Below, one piece after another: positions 47,156 through 59,980 of a stretch of DNA of 64,000 bases. Below the pieces are notes generated by a model. The model was not told where the DNA came from and searched no databases. It was given only the letters and a program-made list of their open reading frames with translations. This DNA is from Excoecaria cochinchinensis (Eukaryota; Streptophyta; Magnoliopsida; Malpighiales; Euphorbiaceae). The stretch covers positions 3,630,501 to 3,694,500 of the forward strand of contig CANTUQ010000073.1 in assembly GCA_947683425.1 (NCBI GenBank). The letters are read 5' to 3'. Positions within the stretch are counted from its first letter, which is position 1. Each line of letters starts with the position of its first letter. The position numbers and the translations under genes are program-made.

Positions 47156-48740
47156 ATGCCTAGTACAAGAAGTTCTCAAGAAGAGCTTGAACTTTTGAAT
47201 CCTGAAATAAAGAGATATTTGTCAAGTAACAGAAAATCAAACAAGAAGAAAAATAAAAATAAGAGACCAATTATAGCTGAAGAGGAAAATCCACCAAGGT
47301 TGATGGATTTTGCTACACCCGCATTGAGTGGTGCTCAACAAGGTGTGGTAAGGCCCACGGTAAATGCTAACCAATTTGAAATTAAACCTTATCTTTTGCA
47401 AATGATACAAAATAGTATTCAGTTTTATGGTTTGGCAAATGAGGATCCTAATGCTCATTTGGTAAATTTTCTATAGATATGTGATACTTTTAAAATTAAT
47501 GGAGTTTCTAATGATGCAATTAAGTTTAGACTTTTTCCTTTCACTTTGAAGGATAAAGCCAAGGCTTGGTTGAATTCATTAACTAGTGGATCAATAACAA
47601 CTTGGGACTAATTGGCCCAAGCATTTTTATCAATGTACTTTCCTCTAGCCAAAACTGCAAAAATTATAAAAGATATCACAACTTTTGTGCAAAATGATAA
47701 TGAGTCTTTGTAAGAAGCGTGGGAGAGATTTAAAGAATTGCAGAGAATGTGTCCTCAACATAACCTTCCAAGGGAGCTATTGATGTAAACCTTTTATAAT
47801 AGAGTAAACCCTATAACTAGGGGTACTATTGATGCTGCAGCTGGTGGCTCCTTGATGAGGAAAACAATAGAAGCTGCCTTTGAATTGCTAGAAGAGATGG
47901 CTATGAACAATTGTATGTGGCCCACCGAAAGAGTAAGGGAATCTAATTCTAATGCTAGGGGGTTCATGCCATAGATTCTGTTGTAACCTTACAAGCCCAA
48001 ATTGAAGCTTTAACTAAAAAAGTTAGTAGTTTAGGAATGGGGGGTAGTTCACAAAAGGTATGCACTATTTATGGCCAACAAGGGCATACAAGTGAGGGAT
48101 GCAATTTGGGAATGAGTAATTCGGAGGAACAAGTTAGTTTTATCCAAGGGCAAGGAAGAGGTAACCCATATTCTAATACATATAACCCTGGTTGGAGAAA
48201 CCATCCCAATTTTTCATGGGGGAATAGTAGTAATCAAAATAGGGGGTAGGATTTCAACCACCTCAAGATAGGTTTGGAGATTTAGAGGTTAAAATGGATA
48301 GGTTCTTAGAAGGGATTAACTTAAAGTTTAGTTCACAAAAAGAGAACCAAAAGAGGCTAGAAACTAAGTTTGATCAAATCACTAAAAATCAAGCCTCATC
48401 CATCCATAATTTGAAAGTACAAATAGGGCAAATAGCTAAAGCTTTACCTTCAAGAATGCAAGGAAATTTACCAAGCAATATGGAGGAGAATCCAAGGGAA
48501 CATCTTAAAGCCATTAAACTGAGGTCAGGTAAATCCTATAACAATGAATTTATTTCTACTAATGTGGATGAGAATGTATAGGAAAAACAAAGAAATTTTC
48601 AGAAGGATGAACCTTCTATGGCGATCGCGACACCTGTCGCGGGCGCGACAGAAGAGGGGTAGGCAGTCATCGCGAGCGCACCACCTTTCGCGATCGCGAG
48701 CAATGGGAAGGAGCCTTCTGTCTCGAGCGCGACAGAAGGG
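47156..48740 (+). pseudogene. Athila gag, broken
   Basis: Starts MPSTRSSQEELELLNPEIKR at 47156. The conserved core follows: NQFEIKPYLLQMIQNSIQFY, then after a stop at 47474 FPFTLKDKAKAWLNSL, FLSMYFPLAKTAKI and RMCPQHNLP. The finger region has CTIYGQQGHTSEGC (about 48060-48100). The distal part (48294-48581) contains NLKVQIGQIAKALPSR, the coiled-coil end typical of Athila gag. At least six stops and one shift. The region 48610-48745 encodes an Ala/Thr/Ser-rich linker made of palindrome repeats. Confidence 0.85.
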
Positions 48741-48745
48741 GTGAC
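48615..48745. repeat. Palindrome cluster inside Athila coding region
   Basis: GCGATCGC (48621-48628), TGTCGCG-GG-CGCGACA (48635-48650), TCGCGATCGCGA perfect 12 (48688-48699), and CTCGAGCGCGACAGAAGG at about 48722. Same word family (TGTCGCGAGCGCGACAGAA) as the LTR cluster at 45745-46015 of this element. Confidence 0.88.
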
Positions 48746-49503
48746 CAAAAGCCAAACTTCACAAGTTTTTCAACCTCGTCCGCCTTTTCCACAACGCTTA
48801 AAGCGTCAACACCAAGATAAGCAATGCCAATCTTTTATTGATAAATTGAAACACTTACACATCAATTTAAATTTTATTGAGGCTATTACACAAATTCCTA
48901 ACTATGCAAAATTTCTTAAAGACTTGATTTCAAAGAAAAGAAGTTGGGAGGATATATCCACTATCGAGTTGACTGAAGCATGTAGTTCAATAATTTCAAA
49001 TAATTTGCCTACTAATTTTAAGGATAATGGTAGTTTTACTATTCCTTGCACTTTAGGAGATGTTGATTTTCATAAAATGTTTATGTGATTTGGGGGCTAG
49101 TATAAATCTTATGCCTTTGACTATCATTAAGAAGTTAGGATTGGATTATGTTAAACCTACTTCTATGGTTTTGCAATTGGCTGATCAATCTATTAAGAAA
49201 TCATATGGTATAGTGGAAGATGTGCTTGTGAAAGTTGATAAATTCATTCTACCAGCTGACTTTGTTATTCTAGATTTTGCATATGATGTAAAATTTCCAT
49301 TGATTTTAGGAAGACCCTTCATGAGAACTGGTAGGGCTTTGGTTGATGTCTATGAGGGCACTTTAATTTTAAGAGTGGGGGAAGATAGTGTGCAATATCA
49401 AATGGATAAGTCCCTAAAATATCCCATGGATGAGAATGTGTGCATGAAAATAGATGTCATTGATGCTTGTGTTTTGGAAGCATTAGACAATGCAGGTCAA
49501 TAA
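48741..49503 (+). pseudogene. Athila protease region
   Basis: Two overlapping frames. The first (48741-49088) ends FTIPCTLGDVDFHKMFM. The second (49060-49503) holds the active site CDLGASINLMPLTIIKKLGL with the catalytic Asp, and PLILGRPFMRTGRALVDVYE, the Athila protease signature. The switch between frames near 49085 is a one-base shift; the protease frame itself is open for 147 codons. Confidence 0.85.
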
Positions 49504-49536
49504 GAGGTTCATTTTGAAGAAAAAGACCATGAAGAG

Positions 49537-49833
49537 GTGGAGCAAGAGAGCTCAAAGCCTGAACTTCTACATAGAAATGAAGCTCCATTGCCACCTTCTA
49601 TTGTAAGTCCTCCTAATGTTGAATTGAAAGAGCTACCTAGTCATTTGAGGTATGCATTTCTTGGTCCAAATCATACTTTATCTATTATTATTTCTAACAA
49701 ACTCACTAATGCACAAGAGTCTTCATTGTTAGAGGTTGTTAGATAAAGGATAAAGAGTATAGGTTGAAAAATTTCTGATTTGAAAGGAATTAGTCCTAAT
49801 GTAGTAATGCATAGAATTAACATGGTAGATGGT
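49537..49833 (+). pseudogene. Start of Athila reverse transcriptase, truncated
   Basis: ELKELPSHLRYAFLGPNHTL and SIIISNKLTNAQESSLLEVV, then after a stop ISDLKGISPNVVMHRINM. This is the conserved entry to Athila RT. It ends at the junction near 49833. Confidence 0.8.
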
Positions 49834-49835
49834 AG

Positions 49836-52450
49836 CTTAAGCACCTGCCCCTCAGCCACCTGCCCAAACACCTATCCCCCAAGCTCCTGCTAAATTTTTT
49901 CCCATGGCTCATTTTTTGCCAGCTCCCCGGGCTTTCACACCTGTCCCTCCAGTTTTCCCGCCCACGCTAGCCCCGGGTGCTACTATAACTCTTACCTCCA
50001 ATTAGTTTGAGAGACTCTTTGAGAAGCGAATGCAGAAATACCAAAACAAAAACACTTTACAGTACTAGAGCAATTTTAGATAACCACTGGCTAGGGAGAT
50101 TTTGGCTACACCATTCCCAAAGATCAGACTGCCGAACCTGCCCAAGTACAATGGTAGTATGGATCCCCGAGCTCATTGTTAGTGGTTATGCCCTAGGCTA
50201 AACATTTGGACCTTAATGTAATCATTACATTTTCATTTATATATAATGGTTTTCTTCACATTAATATTATTGGCATGTTACATTATTGTAATGTCTATGA
50301 ATAACAATGCTATTCATGTTGTCCCTAGTCATTTATCATTAAAGGGCATAAAGATAAATTAAGACTAGTATAGATTTGTATTGATAATCATGGGATGATT
50401 ATATATGATGACATAAATCGAATCTATGGCATTTGTTAGAGAACAAATTATTGGATAGACCGGCTATAAGATCACTACATGGGATAGTGTCATAAGTGAT
50501 CTTATAATAGATATGTTATTGAATCCTTTGACCTGAGGTTATCATGGTTTCCTACATAAGGAACATTATGTTTTGACATAATCAAAATTATCTTTAATCA
50601 GATAATTATAAAGTTTATGATCAGACATAATGAAAATTATGCAGAGGAAAGTGAATAATCAAGATGGAATTTGTCCCTCTCTTATAAGAGAGATATCTAT
50701 TGGGCCCCTCGATAAGTATGACTGTAAAAATGCATGGCCGTGCTCGAATGAATTGATAGTGTAATCAATGTCATTTGAATTTATCGGTCTACTTAGTGAT
50801 CGAAAAATTAGATGTTTGAACAATATAAGTTTGACATGGACCACGACTTATATTCAAACAAGATATCGTGTGACAAAAGGATAATAGCATGTTTTGTTGT
50901 CAGGTTAAAATCAAACTAACGATATTTATATTATTTGGTTAGTCATAATGTCTTGCTAGAGACCAATTATGACTTGTGGGCTTATTATGAGTTTAGGCCC
51001 ACTGCTAACTTAATATAAACCTATTGACCAAGACCACAATGAATATAGTAGATTTTAATTAGGGTATTATGAAATTATATAAATATGGGTATTTATATTT
51101 AAATTTCGTAATGCATATATATAGGTATATATATAAATATATTTACATTAGATATTTCTTATTTTGAATAAGAAATAAATAAATATATATATATATCTTA
51201 TTTTTGAATAAGAGATAATATCCCTGATTTATCTCTCTAGGGTTTACAAATATATATACGGGTATATATCAAAGAAAAGCTAATCACGTTTTTCTAAAAT
51301 TACACTTTCTTAAGAGAGGCAGTTTTGGTAAAAACCCTAGCCGCCATCTTCTTTGAGAAAGAAAAATGCAGAAAATCCCGTCGCACTAAAAAGGGAGCTA
51401 GCACCCCTGCGATAATCTATTCATCGGTTCGTCGTGTGGATACCGGTAGAGGACATTCGTGTTAGAGGCAGCATCTTCAGTCCGAATTAAAGGAGTTTAT
51501 TTCGACTTCCTACATAGGAGAAAGGTTGGTAAATCTTAATCCCTCCTTTTTAATCAATTGAAAATATATGGACCCTGTTTTGGGTTTCGATATTTTTTCG
51601 CAATGTTGCATTATTCCGACGAAACCCAACACTCATATGGATCAATTCCACCACACTATGCTCGTCTACACCTCGGATGATGCAGCCATGTGTAAGATCT
51701 TCCCTCAAACACTCACTGAGTTCGCTTAGATTTGGTTCCGAAATTTACCCAAGCACTCCATTGCAAGTTTCGTACAGTTCAGCGATATGTTCATCGCAAA
51801 GTTTATGGCAGCTATTCGGCCAACAAAAGTCTCAGCCGACCTCAACCTAGTTCCACAGGATAAAGGGGAAACATTACGTGCGTATGTGAAAAGGTTCAAC
51901 ACTGTGGTAATGGACATTCAAACCCTAAACCTGGAAGTGACCAACAATGCTCTGATACATAACACCAGATGTCAGGACTTTAGTGACTCTCTGAGTAAGA
52001 AACCACCTGGGAATTTTACCAAGCTAATGTCCCAAGCTCACAAATATATAAGGATGGATGAAGCTCGACGCCTCCATAATAGAACCCTGTATGAAGATTC
52101 GGGCAGGGATTCGTACAGGTAGGGACAAGAGAGGCGTACTAGGAGAATCGAGTCGAGAAACCGAGGGTCCGACAGATCCAATTGAGCTTATGTAGTCTCA
52201 TCAAGGTCTGGGGACCAGAGTGATGAGAAGTGGACACCTTTGAATGGCTCGAGGGTGCAAATTTTAAAGTAGATGAAGGAGAATGATAGGGTGAACTGGC
52301 TGAAACCCATGAGGGATAGCTCCAATAGAGATCAGAGCCTCTATTGTGCCTTCCATAAGGACAAGGGTCATGAGACAAATGACTGCAACTAGCTTAAGAG
52401 GAAGATCAAATTCCTAGTTCAAAAAAGGAAGCTCGCCCAATTTGTTAAAA
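49836..52450 (+). pseudogene. Tat-type gag, split by a solo LTR
   Basis: A Pro-rich N-terminal linker (49840-49990) leads to FPKIRLPNLPKYNGSMDPRA (about 50115-50170). After the solo LTR come MLVYTSDDAAMCKIFPQTL and WFRNLPKHSIASFVQFSDMF (stop between them), and ETLRAYVKRFNTVVMDIQTL. The C-terminal finger YCAFHKDKGHETNDC (about 52340-52385) is the Tat-type His-rich motif, as in the gag at 2153. About eight stops. Confidence 0.8.
50172..51636. mobile_element. Copia-type solo LTR with 5-bp target duplication
   Basis: LTR 50177-51631 (1455 bp) begins TGTTAGTGGTTATGCCCTAG and ends GACGAAACCCAACA. Flanked by CTCAT at 50172-50176 and 51632-51636. The TGTT-G--TATGCCCTAGGC start and AACCCAACA end are typical of plant Ty1/copia LTRs of the TAR/Angela kind. 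It contains long internal AT stretches and no internal region or ORF. Confidence 0.92.
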
Positions 52451-53280
52451 GTGACAAGGGTAGAGATCGGTCTCGTTCACCTCGGAAGCAAGACAAAGGC
52501 CAGTACAAGTAAGAGAGCTCCAGCCGGGATCATACATGTCATTGCGGGGGGAAAGCATTACGATGTTTTCGAGGATTCCCGAAAGAGGAAGGCAAATGAG
52601 GTGTTCTCCCTAGATTTAAACCCCCCTATGGCGAGCTACAAAGTGAGGTTCTCAGACGTAGACGGTGATCATGTCAAACAACCACACACAGACTCTTTGG
52701 TGGTGGAGGCCTTAATTCAGGATTACTTAGTCCAGCGTATTCTTGTAGATACGGATATTGCGGTCAACCTCATCACTTTGCAGGCGTTTAAGGCCCTAAA
52801 AATGTCGAGTAACATTTTGGATACAGTATCTGCCCCATTAATCGGGATATCTGGTCAGACGATCAAAGTAGAATGGTCGATGAAATTTTCTATAAAGCTC
52901 GGGGATGATAAAGTGGTCCAAACTTGCACTAGTTGTTTTATGGTCGTGGATATTCCATTGGCCTATAATTCCATTTTCGGAAGACCATTGCTAGCGGGGG
53001 TGCATGCATACATCTCCATGCGAAAGCTGTTGCTTAAGGTCCCGGCTTTTGGGGGCATTGCAGTGCTGCAGGGAAATCAGAAGGTGGCCTGAGAAACATA
53101 TGTCACGATGCTGAAAGAGACAAATCAGGCTATCCCGCTGGATTCCTTGGATGTTTCCACCAGCAAAGCTCGAAGAGCAGAGCCAGTAGATTCATTACTA
53201 GAAGTTGAGATAGCACCAGGCAAGGCAGTAAAGATTGGGGCGAGCAAGAAAGGGGAATTCCAAGTATACTTTTTTTCTTG
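52442..53280 (+). pseudogene. Tat-type protease region
   Basis: Open for 216 codons (to 53092). The N-terminal part has GIIHVIAGGKHYDVFEDSRK. The protease site, usually V-D-T/N-G-S-S, reads RILVDTDIAVNLITLQAFKA: the catalytic Asp remains but the Gly that follows is Asp, so activity is doubtful. It continues with VDIPLAYNSIFGRPLLAG, the Tat signature. After a stop at 53090 a further 55 codons (ETYVTMLKETNQ, IAPGKAVKIGASKKGEFQVY) reach 53275, where coding ends. Confidence 0.8.
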
Positions 53281-53916
53281 ACTCTTTTACAACTTTTTAC
53301 ACCATATTATCGTCAATCTTTCTGACTTGACCGTCGGAGTATCCTAGATCGAAAACCCGCCGAAATTCTTTGTTTTAAGGTGACTCATTCAAGATGCCAG
53401 TGTAGGAATTTTGGACAGGCATCAGTCACCAAGATTGATCGAATCTAAATAAAGAAAAAGCTAAGCACCTCGGGTTCCATGCAGGATCAACCACAATGAC
53501 ACGATATTGGTAGCTCTACTTTGCGTTATGAACTAATTTAATAGGGCTGCTTTACTTCAAAGCTTTTACTCTTACTCATGTGCGAGATTTCAAAGGATTG
53601 ACCTTTCTTCTAATTAATACTCATTTTGAAAAAGATGATGATATGGGACAATGAGTTATATCATCTTTGTGTTTCATGGCCTTACTTTGAGGAGTTGGAA
53701 ATTTCAGGGCGCTGGTGCGAGGTGGAGTGGAAGTTGATAAGCATGCTGGGTTTGGTTAGAGCTACACTTGATTTTAAAGTGCGAAGATAGTGGCTTCTCT
53801 TCTATCAAAATGTGATCAAAGATCTCATTAACAGTGTTCTTCATGTTAACACACTAAAATTAAGTGGTTGGTCTGTGCTTGTGCATGTAATGTGTTCTTC
53901 TTTTTCTTTTTGATTA
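53281..53916. other. Relic sequence between Tat fragment and MULE, no gene seen
   Basis: T-rich, with ACTTGACCGTCGGAGTATCC at about 53325. No coding frame. Confidence 0.45.
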
Positions 53917-53926
53917 CTGACTTTAT

Positions 53927-54297
53927 GGGTCAATTTCACTTACGGTCACTCAACTTATCACTTATCGAGCAAAAGTAACCGACTTTTTTTTTAATTAAAT
54001 GTGTAAAAAAAATCATATAGACCGGAATCCGGCGAGGACCCTTACCGGATTAATGACATGGCATGCCATGTCATAAAGCCAGACACACATGGAGGTGAGT
54101 TATTGACATAATCATCAGCTGACGTGTCAGAGTTGACACGTCAGCAACCAAAAAAGCCAAAAATGCCATGTCATCCGCAACATCAGCGACACATGGGATC
54201 AATAAGTATATGACACGTGGCGATGAATGGTCATGTGACACGTGTCCCACTTAAGAAACACATTTGACTTAGTTTTACCACAAAGAAACCCTCTTCT
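53927..54297. repeat. Left terminal inverted repeat of MULE
   Basis: Mirrors 59981-60341. Contains a perfect 22-base palindrome (54053-54074, ATGACATGGCA and its mirror), GCTGACGTGTCA-GAGT-TGACACGTCAGC (54118-54145) and GACACGTGTC near 54236. ACGT cores are frequent. Confidence 0.92.
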
Positions 54298-55365
54298 CCC
54301 AAAATCGTATTCCCCCATTTTTTTCCCCGATCTAATAAAACCCTAACTCTCTATTCAACACTCATAATCCTTGTTCGAAATCGAGGCATAAGGAGTTTGC
54401 TTCTCTGTTCAACACGCAAGAAGATCTTCAGTGGGGGGAAATTCGGAGTTTCCATATCGACATGAGAGCATATCTGAGGAGGAAAAGTTGAGGCAGCAGA
54501 CGAAGTTAATTTATCTACCTGGATAAAATAGTAGATCTGGAGCGAAATCCAATGTGAAGCTAGTAGACGACGTCCTCTTTCAATAGATCTGGAGAAGTGT
54601 ATGACTTTATATACGTAAAAGCTAGATCTGGAGAGAGAGTGGAGCTGTCGTTTTCATTGCAAAAGTGAAAGGTGAAAATGGACCACCCAGTTTTGAGATG
54701 GGGTCGAAAGTGCTCCTAATTATGGTAAGTACTTCGGTAATTTGTGGGTTTTATATTTATGTCGCAGATATCTTAAAAAATGTCATTTTTATGTATTTCA
54801 CTATCCGGTGTTGTTGAAATTGTTATCCGTTATTGCAAGCATGTGCCAAAAAATATATATAAATTGCTGGATCTGAAATCCACATGTCTCCATTGTAGAA
54901 ATAAATTTTGTATTTTGCTATTTGTTTAAGGGAGCAGTCTTGTGTCATATGGGTCATGTGCCGATGTAAACATATGCATATATCTATACATTTTGATAGT
55001 TGATTAGGTTTATTTTATACTTATCCTTCACAGTAACAGTAGTTATATATCTTAAACATATTTTCTCTAAGTTTTTGGTTTTCTTTCTCTCACTTTGTTA
55101 CTCATATGTGGCAGGATATCTTGCATGTGAATAATCGGTAACAACACCTTTCATCTATAGTTATCGATTCACGTGTTGTTGTTGTTGAATTTGACGAAGT
55201 GATATTATTAGTGAGTTTATTTTCGATTTAGGGTTTTGTTTTTGCATGAGTTGGATTAGTTATTTCATTTGTTCTCTTCTGTGTTGTTCATTTTTAGTAG
55301 TTGGTGGTCCCATAGCATAGACAATACATGTGACGATTTGTAACTTTTTGCTTCTGTTTGTTTAG
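54298..55365 (+). promoter_or_regulatory. MULE 5' untranslated exons and introns
   Basis: No long frame. A possible first exon ends at AATTATG-GTAAGTAC (about 54723), and the acceptor TTTGTTTAG at 55365 opens the coding exon. The likely start codon was not found. Confidence 0.45.
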
Positions 55366-58300
55366 GAAAAAGGAGCAAATACTTCAAGGTAAAACTTCAT
55401 CACAGTGGGTATTTACGTGGAAATTATTATAGAGGTGGAGATATAGCAATTTTTTACTGGTCCAATGCTGAAGTAATGAATCTGAAGATGCCTGATAAGA
55501 TGTATCAGAGGGTAAAAGGTGAAGGATTTGTCATATTTTTCTACAAGTTATTGTTTAAAGATGCATTTATACCCTTAGACACTGAAGCTTATGTGTTTGA
55601 TATGTGTGTAAGAGTGGATAAAGACAATACGGTTGACATTTTTGTTAGCCATTTTGATGATGATGATGATCCGGATGCAGTGATTCATCAGCCAAGTAGA
55701 GACTTGTTCTTAGCCGTGCCAAAACACAAAAAAAAAAGATGATTATTTCAAAGAATTGAAAAGGTATTTTGAAAGAGTGCCAACTGAAGTTTTGTTGGCT
55801 AAAGATCTTAAAGAGGCAAGGTTAGCTGGAAAAAAAGAGGCTAACCAGAAAATGGAAGGTCATCTATCTAAGTTAGTTAAGAGTTGGCACAAGGAGTACA
55901 TGGAGATGGGTGAACCAAGTGTGACCCCTGATCGTATTATTGGAAGTAGTCAAGTATTAAATGACGATGTCATGTATGAGAACGAGGATGCACTACAAGC
56001 ATATGAAGACACTGATGATGATGAGCAAGAAGAACCCGAAGAAGCTGATGATAATTATGAAAATGATAAAGATGAAGACATGCATGATAACAATGGATCG
56101 GATGACGATGGAGAGGACAATGCTGGTAATACTAATCATGAAATGGATACTGCTGCCGAAGGTATAACTTTAGTTATATATTTTTTTCGTTATGCTTGTT
56201 ATAATAATATATACTTACATAGTATTATTTTCTATATGTCAACAAGGTGCTGATGGTCAATAAGGTGTTAATGGTCAACAAGGTGCTGAGGATCAAAATG
56301 ATGTTGATGATCAACAAGATGCTGTTGGTCAGAATTCTGGTATGATATTTTATCTATCTTGCATTTGGTATTTTCTTGTTATGTGGTGTTTGGAACATAT
56401 TAAGTTTCAAATACCAATTTATAATTAGCATTTTCAATTCTTTAATTATTTTATTTTAATATTTTCATAACAAAAAACATAAACTAACAGTTACTGTTTC
56501 CTGGTAAGAATTAAAATTGTCAATTCCCCTTTTCATAATCATAATATTTCATGAAGAATGACCATTCACTGCTCAGTAGAGTGATAGCTTCAGAACCATT
56601 TGTATATGTTATTTTTATTTGTTTAAGCGGCATTATTGTTTTAGATCTTGAAGAGGCATTATTGTTTAAGCAGCATTATGGATGTGTCTGGATTGTTGTC
56701 CTATTGTAATATTATTTTCATATTTAAGTAGTTAGAGGGCATATGGATGATGTAGATGATTATAGTGATCCAGATTACAACCTCAGTGAACCATCTGATG
56801 ATTCTGATGAAGATGGTTCACCTGGGTCAATGGGCCGGCCAAGAAAGGTTTCCAGACAACCTCAAGCTGATGGAACTGTACCACAAGTCGATGAAGCTGT
56901 TAATGATTCATCTAATTATCCTGAATCAGATGACCTATATTCTGGAGATAAAGATTCTAATGGTGAGTCAAGGATAAGATATCCTAAGTTCAATCAAGAA
57001 AAGCATATGAAGAACCCGATATTATTACATGGAATGAGGTTTAGGAGTTTTGAGCAATTTAAGAAGGCTTGCAGAGCTTGGAGCATCAAAAATAGGTTTA
57101 AATATCACTTTCCCACTAATGATAGAAGTATAGTTATATGTAAATGTGTGAACGAAGGCTATCCTTATAGTTTATGGGCTAGTAGAGTTAGTAAGAATGA
57201 TCCTACTGTGCATATTAAACCTCAAATTTTAATCATACTTGTGCAAGAACTTTCAAAAATTTTCACTTGACTTCACAGTGGTTAGCTTGTAAATATTATG
57301 ACAGAATTCGAGATGATCCTATGTGGAGTATACATGGGATCATATGCACTGTTAGAGCAGAATTAGGTTATTCAATCTCTTATGTTAAGGCTTGGAGGGC
57401 AAAAAAAATAGCCTTAACCTGGATTTTTTGTGATGAGAGTATGCAGTATTTGAAACATATTGATTATAGGGAAGAAATTATAAGAAGTAATCCTGGTTCT
57501 ACTGTGTATTTATGGAGAGATGAGGGTAGATTCCTAGGTTTTTATGTATGTTTGTCACCTTTTAAAAAAGCATTCAAGGCTGGCTGTTGGCTAATAATTG
57601 GGGTAGATGGAACGTGGTTGAAAGGGAATTTTGGTGGCTTCTTATTCACAGCAATAGGCATTGATCCAAATGAATGTATTTTTCCTATTGCATTTGCTGT
57701 GGTTTGGAAAATGAATCCACTGAGACTTGGAGCTGGTTCTTGCATAATTTGGGTGAGGATTTAGAGATAAGAAATACACAACATATTGTCTAGATGTCTG
57801 ACAGACAAAAGGTACGTTGATTTATATACTGCAATATTTTGTTTCAGTTGACTTTAATATAACGGAGATAAATTAACTTAAGTATTTTGTATAGGGGTTG
57901 ATAACAGCTGTAAGAGACTTCTTTCCAAAGGCAAAACACAGGCATTGTGTTAGGCATATGTACTAGAATTTTAGAGAAAAATTTAAAAGAAAAACTTTGA
58001 AGGATTTATTGTGGAATGCAGCAAGGGCATCATATGATGCGAAGTTCAAAGCAGTTTTGCAACAAATTGAAAATGAAGATACTGATGCAAGGGCATGGTT
58101 AGCACACCCCGATAGACCCTATCGTAGTTGGACAAGAAGCTTATTCAGCACGTACCCCAAGTGTGACATCCTATTAAACAATATGTGTAAATGTTTTAAT
58201 AGATACATCCAACTATCATATTGTATGTTCAAAGGAGATGACAATTATTTAACTGACTAAGTTGTTTTTTTTTTGTGTTACATAAAGGTACATAAAGGAT

Positions 58301-59523
58301 GCAAGGGACCGACCTATCATAACTATATTGAAAATGATAAAATCAAAGCTCATGAAGCGAATGTACAAGAAGAAAAAAGTGATGAAGAAATACAATGGCA
58401 AGATATGTCCCAAGGTTTGGAAAAGATTACTGAAATTGAAAGATGAAGCTGCATTTTTTGAGCCAGATTTCTCGGGTGGTCCAAAGGTGGAAGTGCACAG
58501 TCCAATAGGCAAGTATATAGTGGACATGCAAGCATGGCAGTGCACATGCAGGAGGTGGGATTTAATAGGATTACCCTGTGTACATGCAATATCTGCCATT
58601 ATTCACAACAATGAAAATCTTGAGGACTATGTTCACCAGTATTACCACATGGAAACCTTCATGAAAGTTTATGATTTTTTCATCAACCCTTGCAATCCAA
58701 TGGAATTTTGGCCAACAATTGAGGATGGCGGTGAAATCATTCCTCTTCCTGCTATCAAGAGAAAAAGAGGGAGGAAAGCAAAGAATAGGAGAAAGGAACC
58801 CGAAGAACTTGAGCAAGAAAGACAAAATAGAGGTTTAAATGATAGGCAAAAGGTTTCAAGGAAGGGTAATGTAACTATGACTTGTTCAATATGCGATACA
58901 AGTGGACGTAATTCAAGAGGACATTCCAATTGGATTGCAAAACAGCATGCTGTAAACAATGAGATGCACACTAACCAAGAAATACTAAATCAAGACGAGC
59001 AAGTAAGTAAAACAAATAACTTGAAATTTACATTTTGATTATGCAAATATTGTGTGGTTTGTTCATTAAATCTCTTATATGCATCCTAATCTATAGGAAA
59101 TCAATGAAGTTTACAATGAAATATTTGGAGATTCTATCACGACAACTGCTGGCCAGGTTATGTTGTACATTTTCATGTTAATTTTGTGTTGTTTGTAGTT
59201 ATTAACTTGCCACTTTATTTCCTATATTTATAGCTTCAGTCTTCTTTTTTTTTCTATTGTAAACGTCTGTTATATCTTCTATGTTACAGGATAACCAACC
59301 AACCCAGGAAAGTGTTATCATCAATGAATCTCAAGTGCAATCCCAAGTCACCGAAACTGAAAATCAACCTAATCAAAGGAAGAGGAGAGCAGATCAAGTA
59401 GAAGAAGCTTCTGCAGTCCCCAAAATTACTAGGAGAGGAAGACAAATCAAGTCAAGATATTTGGAGGATTATGTTTTACGAAATTTGAAGAAGGCAACAA
59501 GAGGAAGGGGTACCGCTAAATGA
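55366..59523 (+). pseudogene. MULE (MuDR-type) transposase gene, lightly damaged
   Basis: A DDE-type transposase that binds the inverted repeats and cuts in the nucleus. Exons: 55366-56160 with a PB1-like domain (KLHHSGYLRGNYYRGGDIAI) and an acidic tail; 56247-56340 with GQQGA repeats; 56732-57811 with the MuDR N-terminal domain (MRFRSFEQFKKACRAW) and MULE core (LIIGVDGTWLKGNFGGF, first Asp; MSDRQK, second Asp); 57895 to about 58225 (RHCVRHMY); about 58290-59002 with the SWIM zinc finger CTCRRWDLIGLPCVHA and a C-terminal CSICDTSGRNSRGHSN; 59097-59156; 59290-59523. Damage: extra A in an A10 run at 55729-55738, shifts near 57225 and 57715, stops near 56262, 57791 and 57964. The last exons are intact. 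Confidence 0.88.
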
Positions 59524-59980
59524 AGTGTTCCTGCATTATGTGAATGCTATTTTGGTTGTTGAATTCTGTAATTGTTTTTGGTTGCTTGTAAAAGCAGTTG
59601 CTTGTCAAGGCAGTATTATGTAAATGCTATGTAGGGTTTTTTGCTGTTGTAAATGCTACGGTAAGTGCATTTTTTGGATGTTGCTTATGATGATTAATGC
59701 GGTAGATTAAAAAGTTTGGATTGTATGTGCCTTTTGGTACGCAAAGTCCTTTTTGTGGATGTTGTAAATGTTGGATTTTATGTGCCTTTATGCATATTTT
59801 AACAGGTGATTTAGCATGTTTAAAATTAGGTACATTAATGTTTGGCTAGTCATTTGCTTGTCACAATGTGCATTCTTTTTCCATTGTTTTAACAGGTTGA
59901 TAATTAGCTACAAAATGAAATCCTGCAAATGACAGGTTGATAATTAGCTAAAAAATTAAATTCTTCAAATGACAGGTTAA
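59524..59980 (+). other. MULE 3' untranslated region
   Basis: T-rich sequence after the stop at 59521-59523. It has a short direct duplication (AATTAGCTA-AAAA near 59905 and 59945, each preceded by ACAGGTTGAT). No gene. Confidence 0.5.

Larger units (their letters stand above)
45638..49833 (+). mobile_element. Athila-type Ty3/gypsy element, truncated in RT
   Basis: 5' LTR, PBS, gag, protease and the first residues of RT in Athila order. It ends abruptly at about 49833, where Tat gag sequence begins. No 3' LTR in the window. Confidence 0.85.
49834..53280 (+). mobile_element. Fragment of a Tat-type element (gag and protease)
   Basis: A gag-protease segment with neither LTR clearly present, joined on the left to Athila RT. 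It is split by a solo LTR at 50177-51631, and the gag frame resumes in phase after it. The right end runs into T-rich sequence with ACTTGACCGTCGGAGTATCC (about 53325), which may be a piece of its LTR. Confidence 0.7.

Noticed and set aside
57542..58971. Minus-strand frames opposite the MULE transposase
   Set aside because: Shadows of coding sequence; the plus-strand frames carry the conserved motifs.
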